Shown here: positions 1-9,206 of the stretch, piece by piece
Layout: each line of letters begins with the position of its first letter
Numbering within the stretch: the first letter of the stretch is position 1
Assembly: GCA_016278325.1 (NCBI GenBank)
Contig: JADQCB010000042.1
Span: 1 to 44,833, forward strand
DNA: 44,833 bases
Source: Actibacterium sp.
GTDB taxonomy: Bacteria; Pseudomonadota; Alphaproteobacteria; Rhodobacterales; Rhodobacteraceae
Direction of reading: 5' to 3'
Notes under the pieces: generated by a model
Seen by the model: the letters and a program-made list of their open reading frames with translations, nothing else
Database searches by the model: none
What the model was told of the DNA's origin: nothing
Program-made: the position numbers and the translations under genes

Positions 1-1
1 G

Positions 2-877
2 ATCTACCTGGCCGGCACCAACACCCGGCGCGTCAAGCGGGCGCTGTTCGGCCTGTTCGAAGGGGCTGTCGGCAAGGACGTGGTCAGCCGGGCATGGCGC
101 AAGGTGAAGGTCGACTGGGACGCCTGGTCTGCGCGGGATCTGGCCGGCGAAGAGATCGTGCGGCTCATCCTCGACGGCACCGTGATCAAGACCCGGCTGG
201 ACCGCAAGGCCACGAACATCTCGGTGCTGGCCGCGATTGGTGTGCGCCGGGACGGGCAGAAGGTGCTTCTGTCGATCAGGAACATGGGCGGCGAGAGCAT
301 CGCGGCCTGGAGCCAGTTCCTCTCCGATCTGGATACGCGAGGGCTGCAACGGCCTGAATTCGTGATCGTCGACGGCGCTCCTGGCCTCGAAGCCGCACTT
401 GTGGCGCTCTGGGGCGAGGACCTGCCCGTCCAGCGCTGCACGGTTCACAAGCACCGGAACCTCCTGGCGCATGCCCCCAAGCGCCTGCACGACGAACTGG
501 GGGAGGACTATCGCGACATGATCTACGCCGACACCGCCGCCGAAATCGAAAAGCGCCGCAAGGCCTTTTTGCGAAAATGGAAGCTCAAGTGCCGCGCAGT
601 CGCCGACAGCCTCGAGGAGGCCGGGGACCGGCTCTTCACCTTCACCCGCCTTGACGCATCGCAATGGAAATCGGCAAGGACCACAAACGCGATCGAGCGT
701 CTGAACGAGGAATTCCGCCGCCGCATCAAGACCCAGACCGTGCTGCCCTACGCCGAAACCGTGCCCATGTTGCTCTGGGCCCTGCTGGCCTCCGGGCAGA
801 TCCAGATGCGCAAGGTCGACGGCTGGGAAACCCTTTCTCAGCCCCTCGAGCCGATGACGCTTGACCTCGCGGCCTGA
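2..877 (+). CDS. IS256-family (mutator-type) transposase, 5' end outside window
   Basis: The reading frame is open from the first bases of the window, so the N-terminal part lies outside; 291 codons are visible against roughly 400 residues in the family. The protein would catalyse cut-and-paste transposition of its own insertion sequence. The DDE triad of IS256 transposases can be assigned: Asp in LDGTVIKTR, Asp in VIVDGAPGL and Glu in NAIERLNEEFRRR. A CxxH-like segment (VQRCTVHKHRNLL) after the second Asp is also typical. No frameshift or internal stop is seen, so the visible part looks intact. It lies next to the 3' end of mcd, with the likely IS right end between them. Whether the element is complete cannot be judged here. 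Confidence 0.9.
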   Translation: MYLAGTNTRRVKRALFGLFEGAVGKDVVSRAWRKVKVDWDAWSARDLAGEEIVRLILDGTVIKTRLDRKATNISVLAAIGVRRDGQKVLLSIRNMGGESIAAWSQFLSDLDTRGLQRPEFVIVDGAPGLEAALVALWGEDLPVQRCTVHKHRNLLAHAPKRLHDELGEDYRDMIYADTAAEIEKRRKAFLRKWKLKCRAVADSLEEAGDRLFTFTRLDASQWKSARTTNAIERLNEEFRRRIKTQTVLPYAETVPMLLWALLASGQIQMRKVDGWETLSQPLEPMTLDLAA

Positions 878-913
878 AAGGAGCCAATCTCAAATGCCCG
901 GAGCTCGCCGCCA

Positions 914-944
914 GGGACTTTCAACCACATTCGCGACACGATCC
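914..944 (+). mobile_element. probable right terminal inverted repeat of the IS256-type element
   Basis: About 35 bases after the transposase stop comes a stretch that begins GGGACTTTCAACCACATTCG and ends near CACGATCC. A GACTTTCAACCACAT-like end is the kind of terminus found in many IS256-family elements. The left end and the 8-9 bp target duplication are outside the window, so the exact boundary is inferred. The remaining bases to the mcd stop codon (about 945-1030) show no gene. Confidence 0.5.
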
Positions 945-1030
945 GCGCGCCTCGGGTCGATGCTGCAAAGCGCCGCTTCAGCGCCGGTGCGCAGACCCCT
1001 CGCCGTGCCGGCGCAGGCATGGGGCGGCCC

Positions 1031-2716
1031 TCAGCCCAGCAGCCGCCGGGCGATCACCTGGGCCTGGATTTCCGCCGCGCCTTCGAAGATGTTCAGGATG
1101 CGGGCGTCGCACAGGATGCGGCTGATCTGGTATTCCAGCGCAAAACCGTTTCCGCCATGGATCTGCAATGCGTTGTCGGCCGCGGCCCAGGCGACGCGGG
1201 CGCCCAGCAACTTGGCCATGCCCGCCTCCAGGTCGCAGCGCTGGCCCCGGTCCTTTTCGCGGGCCGAATGATACGTGAGTTGCCGGGCGATCATGATCTC
1301 GGTGGCCATCATCGCCAGTTTGCCCGCAACCCGGGGAAAGGCGATCAGGGGCTTTCCGAACTGTTTCCGATCCTGCGCGTATTGCAGCCCGACCTCCAGC
1401 GCGTTCTGTGCCACGCCGATGGCGCGGGCGGCGGTCTGGATGCGGGCGGATTCGAAGGTCTGCATCAATTGCCGGAACCCCTGGCCCTCGGTCCCGCCCA
1501 GCAGGGCGTCGCCGGCGACGCGGAACCCCTCGAAGCCCAGTTCGTATTCCTTCATGCCGCGATAGCCCAGAACCGGGATCTCGCCGCCGGTCAGCCCGGG
1601 ATCGGGGAAGGGGGCGGCATCGGTGCCCGGGCTCTTTTGCGCCAGGAACATCGAAAGCCCGCGGTAATCGGTCGTGTCGGGATCGGTTCGTGCCAGCAGC
1701 GTCATCAGATCGGCCCGCGCAGCATGGGTGATCCAGGTCTTGCTGCCGGTGATCTCGTAATCGCCTCCCCGCTTCACCGCGCGGGTGCGCAGCGCGCCGA
1801 GATCCGAGCCGGTATCGGGTTCGGTGAACACGGCGGTGGGCAGTGTTTCGCCGCTGGCAAGACGCGGCAGCCATTCTTGCTTTTGCGCCCGGGTGCCGCC
1901 GCACAGGATCAGCTCTGCCGCGATCTCGGATCGCGTGCCGAGCGAGCCGACGCCGATATAGGCCCGCGACAATTCTTCCGACACCACGACCATCGACGCC
2001 TTCGACAGGCCCAGGCCGCCGAACTCTTCGGGGATGGTCAGGCCGAAGACACCCATCCCGGCCAGATCCTCTATGATCTCCATCGGGATCAACTGATCGG
2101 CAAGGTGCCAGTCATGGGCGTGCGGTGCGACGCGCGTGTCCGAGAACCGGCGAAACTGGTCTCGGATCATCTCCAGCTCGTCATCCAGGCCGCTGGCGCC
2201 AAAAGTTGCATGGCCGTGATTGTCGCGCATCAGCGCGACCAGCCTGGCCCGTGCGGCCGGCGTGTTGGCGCGGGTGCAAAGGGTGTTCACCGCAGCGGTG
2301 TCGAGCAGGCCCAGATCCGCGTCGTCCAGGCCGAGATCCGCAAGCCGGCCGATCTCGTTCTGGCTCATCGCGATGCCGCCACGGATCTGGGCAAGGTATT
2401 CGCCCGCGCCGATCTGCAGCAGCAACCGTTCCATTTCCCCGAAGGTGCCGGCCTCGTGCAGCCGGACGGCCCAGCCCTGCATCTGGCGCAGCGCCTCGAC
2501 ATAGGTGGCCAGCCAGGACAGGACATGCGCCCCGTGCTGATCGGCCTCCAGGGCTGTCGCCGAGACGCGGCCATCGACGACGAGCCTTTCGCGCAGATGG
2601 TCCACGGCGCGGTCGAGAACCGTGCCGAGGGGGGCGAGCGCCGCGTCGATCAGCGCCGGAAGATCGGGCAGCAGCGCCGCCCCGGCCCCGGGAATATCCT
2701 GTCCGTCATGCGGCAT
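1031..2716 (-). CDS. mcd: (2S)-methylsuccinyl-CoA dehydrogenase, ethylmalonyl-CoA pathway
   Basis: This is an FAD-dependent acyl-CoA dehydrogenase of 561 residues, far longer than the usual 380-400. The extra N-terminal helical domain (about residues 1-160) followed by the standard fold is characteristic of methylsuccinyl-CoA dehydrogenase, which oxidises (2S)-methylsuccinyl-CoA to mesaconyl-CoA when C2 units are assimilated without isocitrate lyase. Family motifs are seen: TEPDTGSDLGALRT and GSKTWITHAA (FAD/substrate binding), QDRKQFGKPL, QIHGGNGF, and a C-terminal IFEGAAEIQ that should carry the catalytic Glu. The ATG follows AAGGAG at good spacing. It is divergent from the TauE/SafE gene; the usual partners (ccr, ecm, meaC) are not in the window. 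The specific assignment rests on length and architecture, so another long acyl-CoA dehydrogenase remains possible. Confidence 0.85.
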   Translation of the reverse strand: MPHDGQDIPGAGAALLPDLPALIDAALAPLGTVLDRAVDHLRERLVVDGRVSATALEADQHGAHVLSWLATYVEALRQMQGWAVRLHEAGTFGEMERLLLQIGAGEYLAQIRGGIAMSQNEIGRLADLGLDDADLGLLDTAAVNTLCTRANTPAARARLVALMRDNHGHATFGASGLDDELEMIRDQFRRFSDTRVAPHAHDWHLADQLIPMEIIEDLAGMGVFGLTIPEEFGGLGLSKASMVVVSEELSRAYIGVGSLGTRSEIAAELILCGGTRAQKQEWLPRLASGETLPTAVFTEPDTGSDLGALRTRAVKRGGDYEITGSKTWITHAARADLMTLLARTDPDTTDYRGLSMFLAQKSPGTDAAPFPDPGLTGGEIPVLGYRGMKEYELGFEGFRVAGDALLGGTEGQGFRQLMQTFESARIQTAARAIGVAQNALEVGLQYAQDRKQFGKPLIAFPRVAGKLAMMATEIMIARQLTYHSAREKDRGQRCDLEAGMAKLLGARVAWAAADNALQIHGGNGFALEYQISRILCDARILNIFEGAAEIQAQVIARRLLG

Positions 2717-2882
2717 TGGCAGGCTCCTTGCGATAGGGTCGCGCCGGGAATAACGATTATGCAGATGCAGCGCAACAATAATTCAACGGTGGATCAGATT
2801 GGGCATCAATATGTCTCGAAGATTTTTGCGCTGCGGCCTCCTTTCAGGCGCGCTATAGGGGCGCAAACGGAAAGGACCGCCC

Positions 2883-3653
2883 ATGAGCAGCATGATCTTC
2901 GGCCTTGATCCCATGCTTTTTGCCCTTGCCGTCGGGGTGACCCTGTTCGCGGGGTTCGTCAAGGGCGCGGTGGGCTTTGCCATGCCGATGATCATGATCT
3001 CGGGGCTTTCGATGTTTCTGCCGGCACCGGTGGCGCTGGCGGCCCTGATCCTGGCAACGGTGATGACCAACGTGGCGCAGGCGTTGCGCCAGGGCCGCGG
3101 CGCGGCGCTGGAATCGGTGCGCCGCTACTGGCGTCTCGTGGTCACGGTGATGGTGTTCATCTTCCTCAGCGCGCCGCTGGTCACGGTTCTTCCGTCCTGG
3201 GCGCTTTACCTGATCCTGGGCGTGCCGCTGTTGATCTTCACGATCACCCAGCTTCTGGGGCGGCAATTGATCCTGCCGGCGCATCATCGCAACCGTGCCG
3301 AGGTTCTGACCGGGGCCGTGGGCGGTTTTTTCGGCGGGATCTCGGGCGTCTGGGGGCCGCCCGTGATCGCCTATCTGCTGTCTTTCGGCACCGAAAAGCG
3401 CGAATCGGTGCGTGTGCAGGGCGTCGTCTATCTGCTGGGGGCGGTGGTGTTGTTCCTGTCGCATCTGCGCTCGGGGGTGCTGAATGCGGCCACGCTGCCG
3501 CTTTCGGCCGCGATGATCGTGCCGTCGGGCATCGGGATGTGGCTGGGATTCAAGGTGCAGGACCGGCTGAACCCGGTCATATTCCGCAAGGTGACGCTGT
3601 TGATCCTGACGATCGCCGCGCTCAATCTGATCCGCAAGGGACTGTCGGGCTGA
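2883..3653 (+). CDS. TauE/SafE-family sulfite/anion exporter-like membrane protein
   Basis: A 256-residue inner-membrane protein with about eight hydrophobic segments. The N-terminal AGFVKGAVGFAMPM and the mid-protein GGFFGGISGVWGPPVIAYLLS are the two related glycine-rich repeats of the TauE/SafE (DUF81) family, whose members are proposed exporters of sulfite, sulfoacetate or similar organic anions. The ATG is preceded by AAAGGA. It is transcribed away from mcd; about 165 bases lie between the two starts and must hold both promoters, but none could be assigned securely. The substrate is not evident from the sequence. A TAXI-TRAP uptake cluster follows 77 bases downstream on the same strand. 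Confidence 0.85.
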   Translation: MSSMIFGLDPMLFALAVGVTLFAGFVKGAVGFAMPMIMISGLSMFLPAPVALAALILATVMTNVAQALRQGRGAALESVRRYWRLVVTVMVFIFLSAPLVTVLPSWALYLILGVPLLIFTITQLLGRQLILPAHHRNRAEVLTGAVGGFFGGISGVWGPPVIAYLLSFGTEKRESVRVQGVVYLLGAVVLFLSHLRSGVLNAATLPLSAAMIVPSGIGMWLGFKVQDRLNPVIFRKVTLLILTIAALNLIRKGLSG

Positions 3654-3730
3654 CCAGGATGCCCGCAAGGCTTGGCGCGGGGCGAAACGGGCGCTAGAAA
3701 AGGAACACGTCAATTCCAGGGAGGAAAAGC

Positions 3731-4690
3731 ATGAACATTCTCAAGCCGATTTTTATCTCGGCGTTGGTCGCCGGCACGCCCGCGCTGGCGCAGCAGCAAT
3801 TGTCGATTGCCACCGGCGGGACCGGCGGCGTCTACTACCCGATGGGCGGCGGGCTTGCCGAGGTCATCAACAAGAACATCGAAGGCTATGCGGCGACGGC
3901 CGAGGTCACCGGCGCGTCGGTGGAGAACATGGGCCTTGTGGCGATGGGCGATGCCGACATGGCGCTGGGGCTTGCCGACACGGTGCAGCAGGCGCAGACC
4001 GGGACCGGCCGCTTCGAGGGGCAGCAGCTCGAGATGCTGCGCGGCCTGGCCTCGATGTATGCCAACATGATCCAGATCGTGACGCTGGAAAGCAGCGGAA
4101 TCGATTCGCTCGACGATCTGGTGGGCAAGCGCGTTTCGGTCGGTGCGCCCGGCTCGGGGACCGAGGTGAACGCGAATGCCGTGCTCAACGCCAACGGCAT
4201 CACCTATGACGACATCGAGGAGCAGCGCCTGAACTTCAACGAGACCGCCGACGCGCTGGCCAACGGCGACATCGACGCCGGGTTCTGGAGCGTGGGCGCC
4301 CCGACATCGTCGATCATGAACCTGGCCACGACCAACGATATCCGCATCATCGAGCTGAGCGACGAGGAATTCGCCGCCGCGCGCGAGGCCAACCCGATCT
4401 TCGCGCGCACGACGCTGGACGGCGGCCTTTACGAAGGCGTGGATGAGGATGTCGCCGTGCTGGGCGTTCCCAACGTGCTGGTGGCCTCGTCCGAGATGTC
4501 CGACGATCTGGCCTACAAGATCACCAAGACGATGTTCGAGAATATCGAGGATCTTCAGGCGGTTCACCCGGCGGCCAAGCAGACGACGGTGGCGTTCACG
4601 CTGGACGCGACGCCGATCCCGCTGCATCCGGGGGCCATCCGCTATTACGAGGAAACCGGGGCCGAAATTCCGGCCCGGCTGCGCCCGTGA
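3731..4690 (+). CDS. TAXI-family TRAP transporter periplasmic solute-binding protein
   Basis: The 319-residue protein starts with a Sec signal peptide (cleavage probably after ALA near residue 21). The mature N-terminus reads LSIATGGTGGVYYPMGGGLA, the hallmark of TAXI (TRAP-associated extracytoplasmic immunogenic) binding proteins, followed by GKRVSVGAPGSGTEVNA. It should capture a small organic acid or amino acid in the periplasm and deliver it to the fused permease two genes downstream. A strong GGGAGGAAAAG Shine-Dalgarno precedes the ATG. The stop overlaps the GTG start of the next gene (GTGA), so the three genes are translationally coupled. The ligand cannot be inferred; glutamate and related acids are known for a few TAXI systems. 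Confidence 0.93.
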   Translation: MNILKPIFISALVAGTPALAQQQLSIATGGTGGVYYPMGGGLAEVINKNIEGYAATAEVTGASVENMGLVAMGDADMALGLADTVQQAQTGTGRFEGQQLEMLRGLASMYANMIQIVTLESSGIDSLDDLVGKRVSVGAPGSGTEVNANAVLNANGITYDDIEEQRLNFNETADALANGDIDAGFWSVGAPTSSIMNLATTNDIRIIELSDEEFAAAREANPIFARTTLDGGLYEGVDEDVAVLGVPNVLVASSEMSDDLAYKITKTMFENIEDLQAVHPAAKQTTVAFTLDATPIPLHPGAIRYYEETGAEIPARLRP

Positions 4691-5151
4691 AGCGGCTGAT
4701 CGAAGGGGGGCTGCTGGCCCTCCTTCTTTTTCATGGCGCCCAGGCCGCCAACCTGCGCGCCACCGTCATCGAATCCGGCACCGAGATCGCGCGTTTCAAC
4801 GTGCCTGATGGCACCGGGTGGTGTGTGCTCTGGCGTCATTCGGTGCAGCTGTTCGAGGTGTCGGACTGTTACGAGAACCGCGATGGGCGTATGGTCCTGG
4901 TCCGGTCGCATCTTCCCGATTTCGCGGCCGGGCTTGACCACATCCCGGGGCGCGGCCGGCAGGTCTCGGACGGGCATGGCGGTTACTGGATCGAGGATCT
5001 GGACGAGCCGGTGCCGGGCAATGCCTATGTGCTTCGGCCCGGGCTCGGAAAGGTCAATCACCGCCTCCGGGTCGGTGACAGAGAGGTTTCGCTTTCCCGC
5101 GCGGCGCCGCATGCGCGTGTGCGGATCGAACTGACAGAGGGTGGATCCTGA
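4687..5151 (+). CDS. DUF1850 protein, accessory component of TAXI-TRAP operon
   Basis: The 154-residue product has a short N-terminal signal-like hydrophobic stretch (RLIEGGLLALLLFHGAQA) and a small domain with WRHSVQLFEVSDCYE, recognised as DUF1850. Genes of this type are repeatedly found between TAXI binding proteins and fused TRAP permeases, but the role is unknown. The start is GTG overlapping the upstream stop, and the stop TGA overlaps the ATG of the permease (TGATG), so production is coupled on both sides. Two Cys residues (WCVLW and SDCYE) would sit in the periplasm if the signal is cleaved and could form a disulfide; this is inference. Confidence 0.8.
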   Translation: MKRLIEGGLLALLLFHGAQAANLRATVIESGTEIARFNVPDGTGWCVLWRHSVQLFEVSDCYENRDGRMVLVRSHLPDFAAGLDHIPGRGRQVSDGHGGYWIEDLDEPVPGNAYVLRPGLGKVNHRLRVGDREVSLSRAAPHARVRIELTEGGS

Positions 5152-7160
5152 TGGGGGCAGAGAATGCCGCAGAACCCGCGCCGCCACGACAGTCGCGGCC
5201 GGTGCTTGGCCTGATCACGATCGTCGCGATCGCGCTGTCGCTGTTCCAGCTCTATGCCGCCGGCATCCAGCCGCTGGGCCTGTTTTTCCAGCGGCCGATT
5301 CACCTGGGTTTCATCCTGGTGCTGTGTTTCCTGATCCATCCGGTCTTCGGCCCGGATCGTCCGCGCGGGCTTGCCGGCTGGCTGATCGACGGCATCCTGG
5401 TCCTGTGTGGCGTGCTTGTCGGCTTTTGGGTGCCCTGGAATATCGACATCATCGCCAATTCCATCTTCCCGCGGCAGATCGACGTGGCCATGGGCGTGAT
5501 GACCACCCTGGTGGTGCTGGAGGCCGGGCGCCGTGCCGTGGGTCTGGTCATGACGCTGATCGGCGCGGTGTTCGTCGCCTATGCCTTTGCCGGCAGCCAT
5601 GGCGAACTGCCCTGGCTGGCCGACTGGATGCCCGGGATACTGAACCACCGCGGCTATACGCTGGACCGCCTGGCCAGCCAGATGACGCTGGGCGCGGAGG
5701 GGATTTTCGGCATCCCGCTGGGCGTTGCCGCCACCTTCGTCTTCATCTTCGTCCTGTTCGGCGCCTTCCTGGAGGTGACCGGGGCCGGCAAGTTCTTCAT
5801 CGACCTGGCCTATGCCGCGACGGGCCGTCAGCGGGGCGGGCCGGCCAAGGCCGCGGTTCTTGCCTCGGCGGGCATGGGGTCGATCTCGGGTTCGGCCATC
5901 GCCAATGTGGTGACAACCGGCGCCTTCACCATCCCGTTGATGAAACGCCTGGGATACCGGCCGGCCCAGGCCGGCGGGATCGAGGCCGCGGCCTCGACCG
6001 GTGGCCAGATCATGCCGCCGCTGATGGGGGCCGGCGCCTTCCTGATGAGCGAGTTCACGCAGATGCCCTATGTGCATATCGTTCTCGTCTCGATCTTTCC
6101 GGCCTTCCTGTATTTCGGCGCGGTCTATCTGCTTGTTCACATCGCGGCGGTGAAACAGGGCATGAAGGGGATGAAAACCGCCGACTTGCCCGATCTGCGT
6201 GTCGTTCTTGCCGGAGGCTGGCATTTCCTGCTGCCCATTGGCGTTCTGATCTACCTGCTGGTCGTGGGATATTCGCCGATGCGCGTCGGCTTTTTCGCCA
6301 TTGGCGCGGTGATCTTCGCCGCTGTTGTCCGGGCGCTGCTGGATTTCTCCCGCGACAATCCCAGCCTGTCGGGTTTGATAGACCTTGCCCGGCGGGGCGC
6401 CGGGCTGACCCTCGACGCGCTGGAACTGGGCGCGCGCAATGCTGTTCCGGTTTCGGTGGCCTGCGCCGTGGCCGGGGTCATCGTGGGGGTGGTCGGGCTG
6501 ACAGGGCTGGGCCTGAAGTTCTCGTCGATGATGATCGCCTTCTCGGGCGGAAACCTGGTGCTGGCGCTTATCCTGGTGATGATCGCCAGCCTGATCCTGG
6601 GTATGGGCCTGCCGGTCACGGCCGCCTATATCGTGCTGATCATCCTGGTCGGCCCGGCCCTGACAGAGGAATTCGGAATCCCGGTGCTGATCGCGCATCT
6701 GGTGGTGTTCTGGTATTCGCAGGATTCCAACGTGACGCCACCCGTCGCGCTGGCGGGCTTCGCCGGCGCCGCGATCGCCGGATCGAAGCCGATGGAGACC
6801 AGCTTTCAGGCGTGGAAATTCGCCAAGGGGCTTTACCTGGTTCCGCTGTTCATGGTGTTCAATGAGCCGATCATCCTGGGCGGGCCCCTGCCGCTGGTTC
6901 TGTGGAACGGGGCGATCGCGATTCTGGCAATGGTGGCGGCGGCGGCGGCGCTTGAAGGGTTCCTCTGGGCGCCGATGCGCCTGTGGCAAAGGGGGCTGGT
7001 CCTGCTCGGGGTGATCGCGCTGTTCTGGCCCGACCTGGGGGCCGAGATCGCGGGCACGCTGTTGCTGGGCCTGATCCTGGGGATGAACCAGGTGAAGGGG
7101 CGCCGGATGTCCGCCGCCGAAAAGGCGGTCTCGGTGGCGGCGGCGCCCGGGCGCGCGTAG
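5151..7160 (+). CDS. TRAP transporter fused permease (DctQ-DctM type), TAXI class
   Basis: A 669-residue polytopic membrane protein. The N-terminal part (about residues 1-170) corresponds to the small four-helix DctQ subunit. The rest is the large DctM-type subunit, with ASAGMGSISGSAIANVVTTG, an ASTGGQIMPPLMGAGAF segment and GMGLPVTAAYIVLIIL, all typical of the fused permeases that work with TAXI binding proteins. It should use the sodium or proton gradient to import the ligand captured by the upstream binding protein. The last ~80 residues form further membrane segments. It starts within the stop of the DUF1850 gene and ends 53 bases before the convergent enolase-superfamily gene, with a GC-rich hairpin between. 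Confidence 0.93.
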   Translation: MGAENAAEPAPPRQSRPVLGLITIVAIALSLFQLYAAGIQPLGLFFQRPIHLGFILVLCFLIHPVFGPDRPRGLAGWLIDGILVLCGVLVGFWVPWNIDIIANSIFPRQIDVAMGVMTTLVVLEAGRRAVGLVMTLIGAVFVAYAFAGSHGELPWLADWMPGILNHRGYTLDRLASQMTLGAEGIFGIPLGVAATFVFIFVLFGAFLEVTGAGKFFIDLAYAATGRQRGGPAKAAVLASAGMGSISGSAIANVVTTGAFTIPLMKRLGYRPAQAGGIEAAASTGGQIMPPLMGAGAFLMSEFTQMPYVHIVLVSIFPAFLYFGAVYLLVHIAAVKQGMKGMKTADLPDLRVVLAGGWHFLLPIGVLIYLLVVGYSPMRVGFFAIGAVIFAAVVRALLDFSRDNPSLSGLIDLARRGAGLTLDALELGARNAVPVSVACAVAGVIVGVVGLTGLGLKFSSMMIAFSGGNLVLALILVMIASLILGMGLPVTAAYIVLIILVGPALTEEFGIPVLIAHLVVFWYSQDSNVTPPVALAGFAGAAIAGSKPMETSFQAWKFAKGLYLVPLFMVFNEPIILGGPLPLVLWNGAIAILAMVAAAAALEGFLWAPMRLWQRGLVLLGVIALFWPDLGAEIAGTLLLGLILGMNQVKGRRMSAAEKAVSVAAAPGRA

Positions 7161-7174
7161 CGTCCGCTCGCGGT

Positions 7175-7210
7175 GGGGCGCGGTGCGACCGGGCCCGGTC
7201 CGCGCGCCCC
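7175..7210. terminator. GC-rich nested hairpin between convergent genes
   Basis: GGGGCGCG (7175-7182) pairs with CGCGCCCC (7203-7210), and inside it GACCGGG (7187-7193) pairs directly with CCCGGTC (7194-7200). The dyad fills the gap between the TRAP permease stop and the stop of the enolase-superfamily gene, so it could end transcription from both sides. There is no T-run, so classical intrinsic termination is uncertain. Confidence 0.5.
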
Positions 7211-7213
7211 GGA

Positions 7214-8416
7214 TCAGACCGTATCGGGGCCGGAATGTCGCCGATGGACGGTGAAGGCGCGGTCCAGATCGGGGACCAGCGCCAGGCCCAGGCCGGGGCC
7301 GGGGGGAACGGTGATCATCCCGTCACGGACCTCGGGCAGCGCGGTCACCAGGTCGCGATACCAGGTGCGATAGAAGGCGCGCACGCTTTCCTGGACCAGC
7401 GCATTGGGCGCATTCAGCGACAGGTGGGTCGAGGCGGCCAGCACCACCGGCCCGGTGCAGTCATGCGGCGCCACCGGCAGATGCCAGGCTTCGGCCATCG
7501 CCGCGATCTTGCGCGCCTCGGACAGGCCGCCGCACCAGCTGATATCCAGCATCACGACGCCCGCGGCGCCGGTTTCCAGCAGGTCGCGGAAAGCCCAGCG
7601 CGAGCCCAGCGTCTCGGAGGCGCAGACCGGCGCGGCAGAGGCGGCGGCATAGCGCGACAGGCTGGACAGGCTGTCCATCCGGATCGGATCTTCGTGCCAG
7701 AACGTGTCGAAGGGGGCCAGCGCGCGGGCGATCTGGATGGCCGGCAGCAATTGCCACATCGAGTGGAACTCCACCATGATGTCCATCCGGTCGCCCACGG
7801 CGTTGCGGATCTTTTCGAACGGTTCCAGCGCCGCCTTCAGATCCGGCACGGATATGTATTGCCCGCGGCTTCTTTCGGCCGCCGCGTCGAAGGGCCAGAT
7901 CTTCATCGCGGTGATGCCCTCGTCCAGCAGCGACTGGGCCAGGTCGTCCGCCCGGTGCAGGAACCCGTTCAGATCGTCATAGTCGCGTCCCGCGCCGATG
8001 CCGTAATTCGCGGTCGTCTGGCCGGTGGCCTGCTTGATGTATTCGGTGCCCGCGCAGGTGTTGTAGGTGCGGATTTCCGGCCGGGTGAACCCGCCCAGAA
8101 GCTGGGCGATTGGCTGGCCGGTTGCCTTGCCGAACAGATCCCATAGCGCGATGTCGAAGGCCGAGTTGCCGCGCGTCTCCGCCCCGGTGGAACGAAAGCC
8201 CAGATAACCGACGAGATCGGCGGCCAGCCGGTCGATCTGTAACGGATCGCGCCCGATGACCCGCGGCGCGATCCATTCGTGAACATGCGCCTCGACGGTC
8301 CTGGCGCCGAAAAAGGTTTCCCCCAGCCCGACCAGCCCTTCGTCGGTATGAACCTGCACCCAGACCAGGTTCGGCCGCTCTTCGATCCGGATGGTTTCAA
8401 TGCCCGTGATCTTCAT
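7214..8416 (-). CDS. enolase-superfamily sugar-acid dehydratase/racemase (mandelate racemase/MLE family)
   Basis: The 400-residue protein has the enolase-superfamily layout: an N-terminal capping domain ([13 protein letters not shown]) and a barrel with metal ligands in [15 protein letters not shown] and [17 protein letters not shown] supplies a candidate basic Lys region, and APHDCTGPV carries the probable general-base His of the mandelate-racemase/sugar-acid dehydratase branch. The likely reaction is dehydration of an aldonic or similar hydroxy acid; the substrate is not identifiable. The longer frame to 8572 is rejected because the extra 52 residues lie inside rpe and AAGGAGG precedes this ATG. 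It overlaps the end of rpe by 20 bases, so they are probably co-transcribed. The neighbouring TAXI transporter may import the substrate (inference). Confidence 0.85.
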   Translation of the reverse strand: MKITGIETIRIEERPNLVWVQVHTDEGLVGLGETFFGARTVEAHVHEWIAPRVIGRDPLQIDRLAADLVGYLGFRSTGAETRGNSAFDIALWDLFGKATGQPIAQLLGGFTRPEIRTYNTCAGTEYIKQATGQTTANYGIGAGRDYDDLNGFLHRADDLAQSLLDEGITAMKIWPFDAAAERSRGQYISVPDLKAALEPFEKIRNAVGDRMDIMVEFHSMWQLLPAIQIARALAPFDTFWHEDPIRMDSLSSLSRYAAASAAPVCASETLGSRWAFRDLLETGAAGVVMLDISWCGGLSEARKIAAMAEAWHLPVAPHDCTGPVVLAASTHLSLNAPNALVQESVRAFYRTWYRDLVTALPEVRDGMITVPPGPGLGLALVPDLDRAFTVHRRHSGPDTV

Positions 8417-9101
8417 GGCCCCTCCTTGCTGCCTCGCGGATCGCACGGATGTTGGCGCCATAGGGGGCCGGATCGTCTGCCGAGCCGCCCTTGAACACGG
8501 CCGAGCCTGCAACCAGCACGTCGGCGCCGGCCGCGGTGACCAGTGGCGCGGTTTCGGGCGTGACACCGCCATCGACCTGGATATGCACCGGCCGGTCGCC
8601 GATCATCGCGCGCAAGCGGTCGATCTTGGCGACCTGGCTGGCAATGAATTTCTGCCCGCCGAAACCCGGATTGACGGTCATCACCAGCACCAGATCCACC
8701 ATGTCCAGCAGGTTTTCCGCCGCCTCGACCGGGGTGCCCGGGTTCAGCGCGAGCCCCGCCTTGCACCCGGCCGCGCGGATCGCCTGAAGCGTGCGGTGGA
8801 TATGCGGCCCGGCCTCGGCATGGGCGGTGATGATGTCGGCCCCGGCCTGGGCGAAGGCATCGATATAGGGATCGACCGGCGCGATCATCAGGTGCACGTC
8901 CATCACCGTCGTCACATGCCGTCGGAAGGCCGCCACCGCCGGCGGCCCGAAGGTCAGGTTGGGCACGAAATGCCCGTCCATCACGTCCACATGCACCCAA
9001 TCCGCCCCCTGATCCTCGACCGCCCGGATCTCGCGTCCGAAATCGGCGAAATCGGCCGACAGGATCGACGGGGCGATCTTTATCGAACGCTCGAAGCTCA
9101 T
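8397..9101 (-). CDS. rpe: ribulose-phosphate 3-epimerase
   Basis: The 234-residue protein interconverts D-ribulose 5-phosphate and D-xylulose 5-phosphate in the cytosol. The TIM barrel starts [14 protein letters not shown] and contains [17 protein letters not shown] (metal His/Asp and catalytic Asp), [19 protein letters not shown] and QVDGGV with the second catalytic Asp, all standard for Rpe. Length fits the family (about 220-235). The ATG follows CGGAGGAC. It is the first gene of a two-gene unit with the enolase-superfamily gene, an arrangement suggesting a link to catabolism of a sugar acid that ends in the pentose phosphate pathway, although it may simply be the housekeeping copy. Confidence 0.95.
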   Translation of the reverse strand: MSFERSIKIAPSILSADFADFGREIRAVEDQGADWVHVDVMDGHFVPNLTFGPPAVAAFRRHVTTVMDVHLMIAPVDPYIDAFAQAGADIITAHAEAGPHIHRTLQAIRAAGCKAGLALNPGTPVEAAENLLDMVDLVLVMTVNPGFGGQKFIASQVAKIDRLRAMIGDRPVHIQVDGGVTPETAPLVTAAGADVLVAGSAVFKGGSADDPAPYGANIRAIREAARRGHEDHGH

Positions 9102-9206
9102 GCATGTCCTCCGTGTTGGGGCGGGGCCGCGGCTGGCCGGTCTCGCGCCGCAGGATTAGACAGTCGTGCCCATGGGCGCAAGCGCGCAGGGCGGTCCGGC
9201 GCACGG

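Noticed and set aside
1019-2908. 629-codon plus-strand frame opposite mcd
   Set aside because: Antisense shadow; it spans the intergenic region and the start of the TauE/SafE gene in the wrong frame, and has no recognisable domain.
5058-6989. 643-codon minus-strand frame opposite the TRAP permease
   Set aside because: Low-complexity, Gln/Arg/His-rich shadow of a membrane protein gene.
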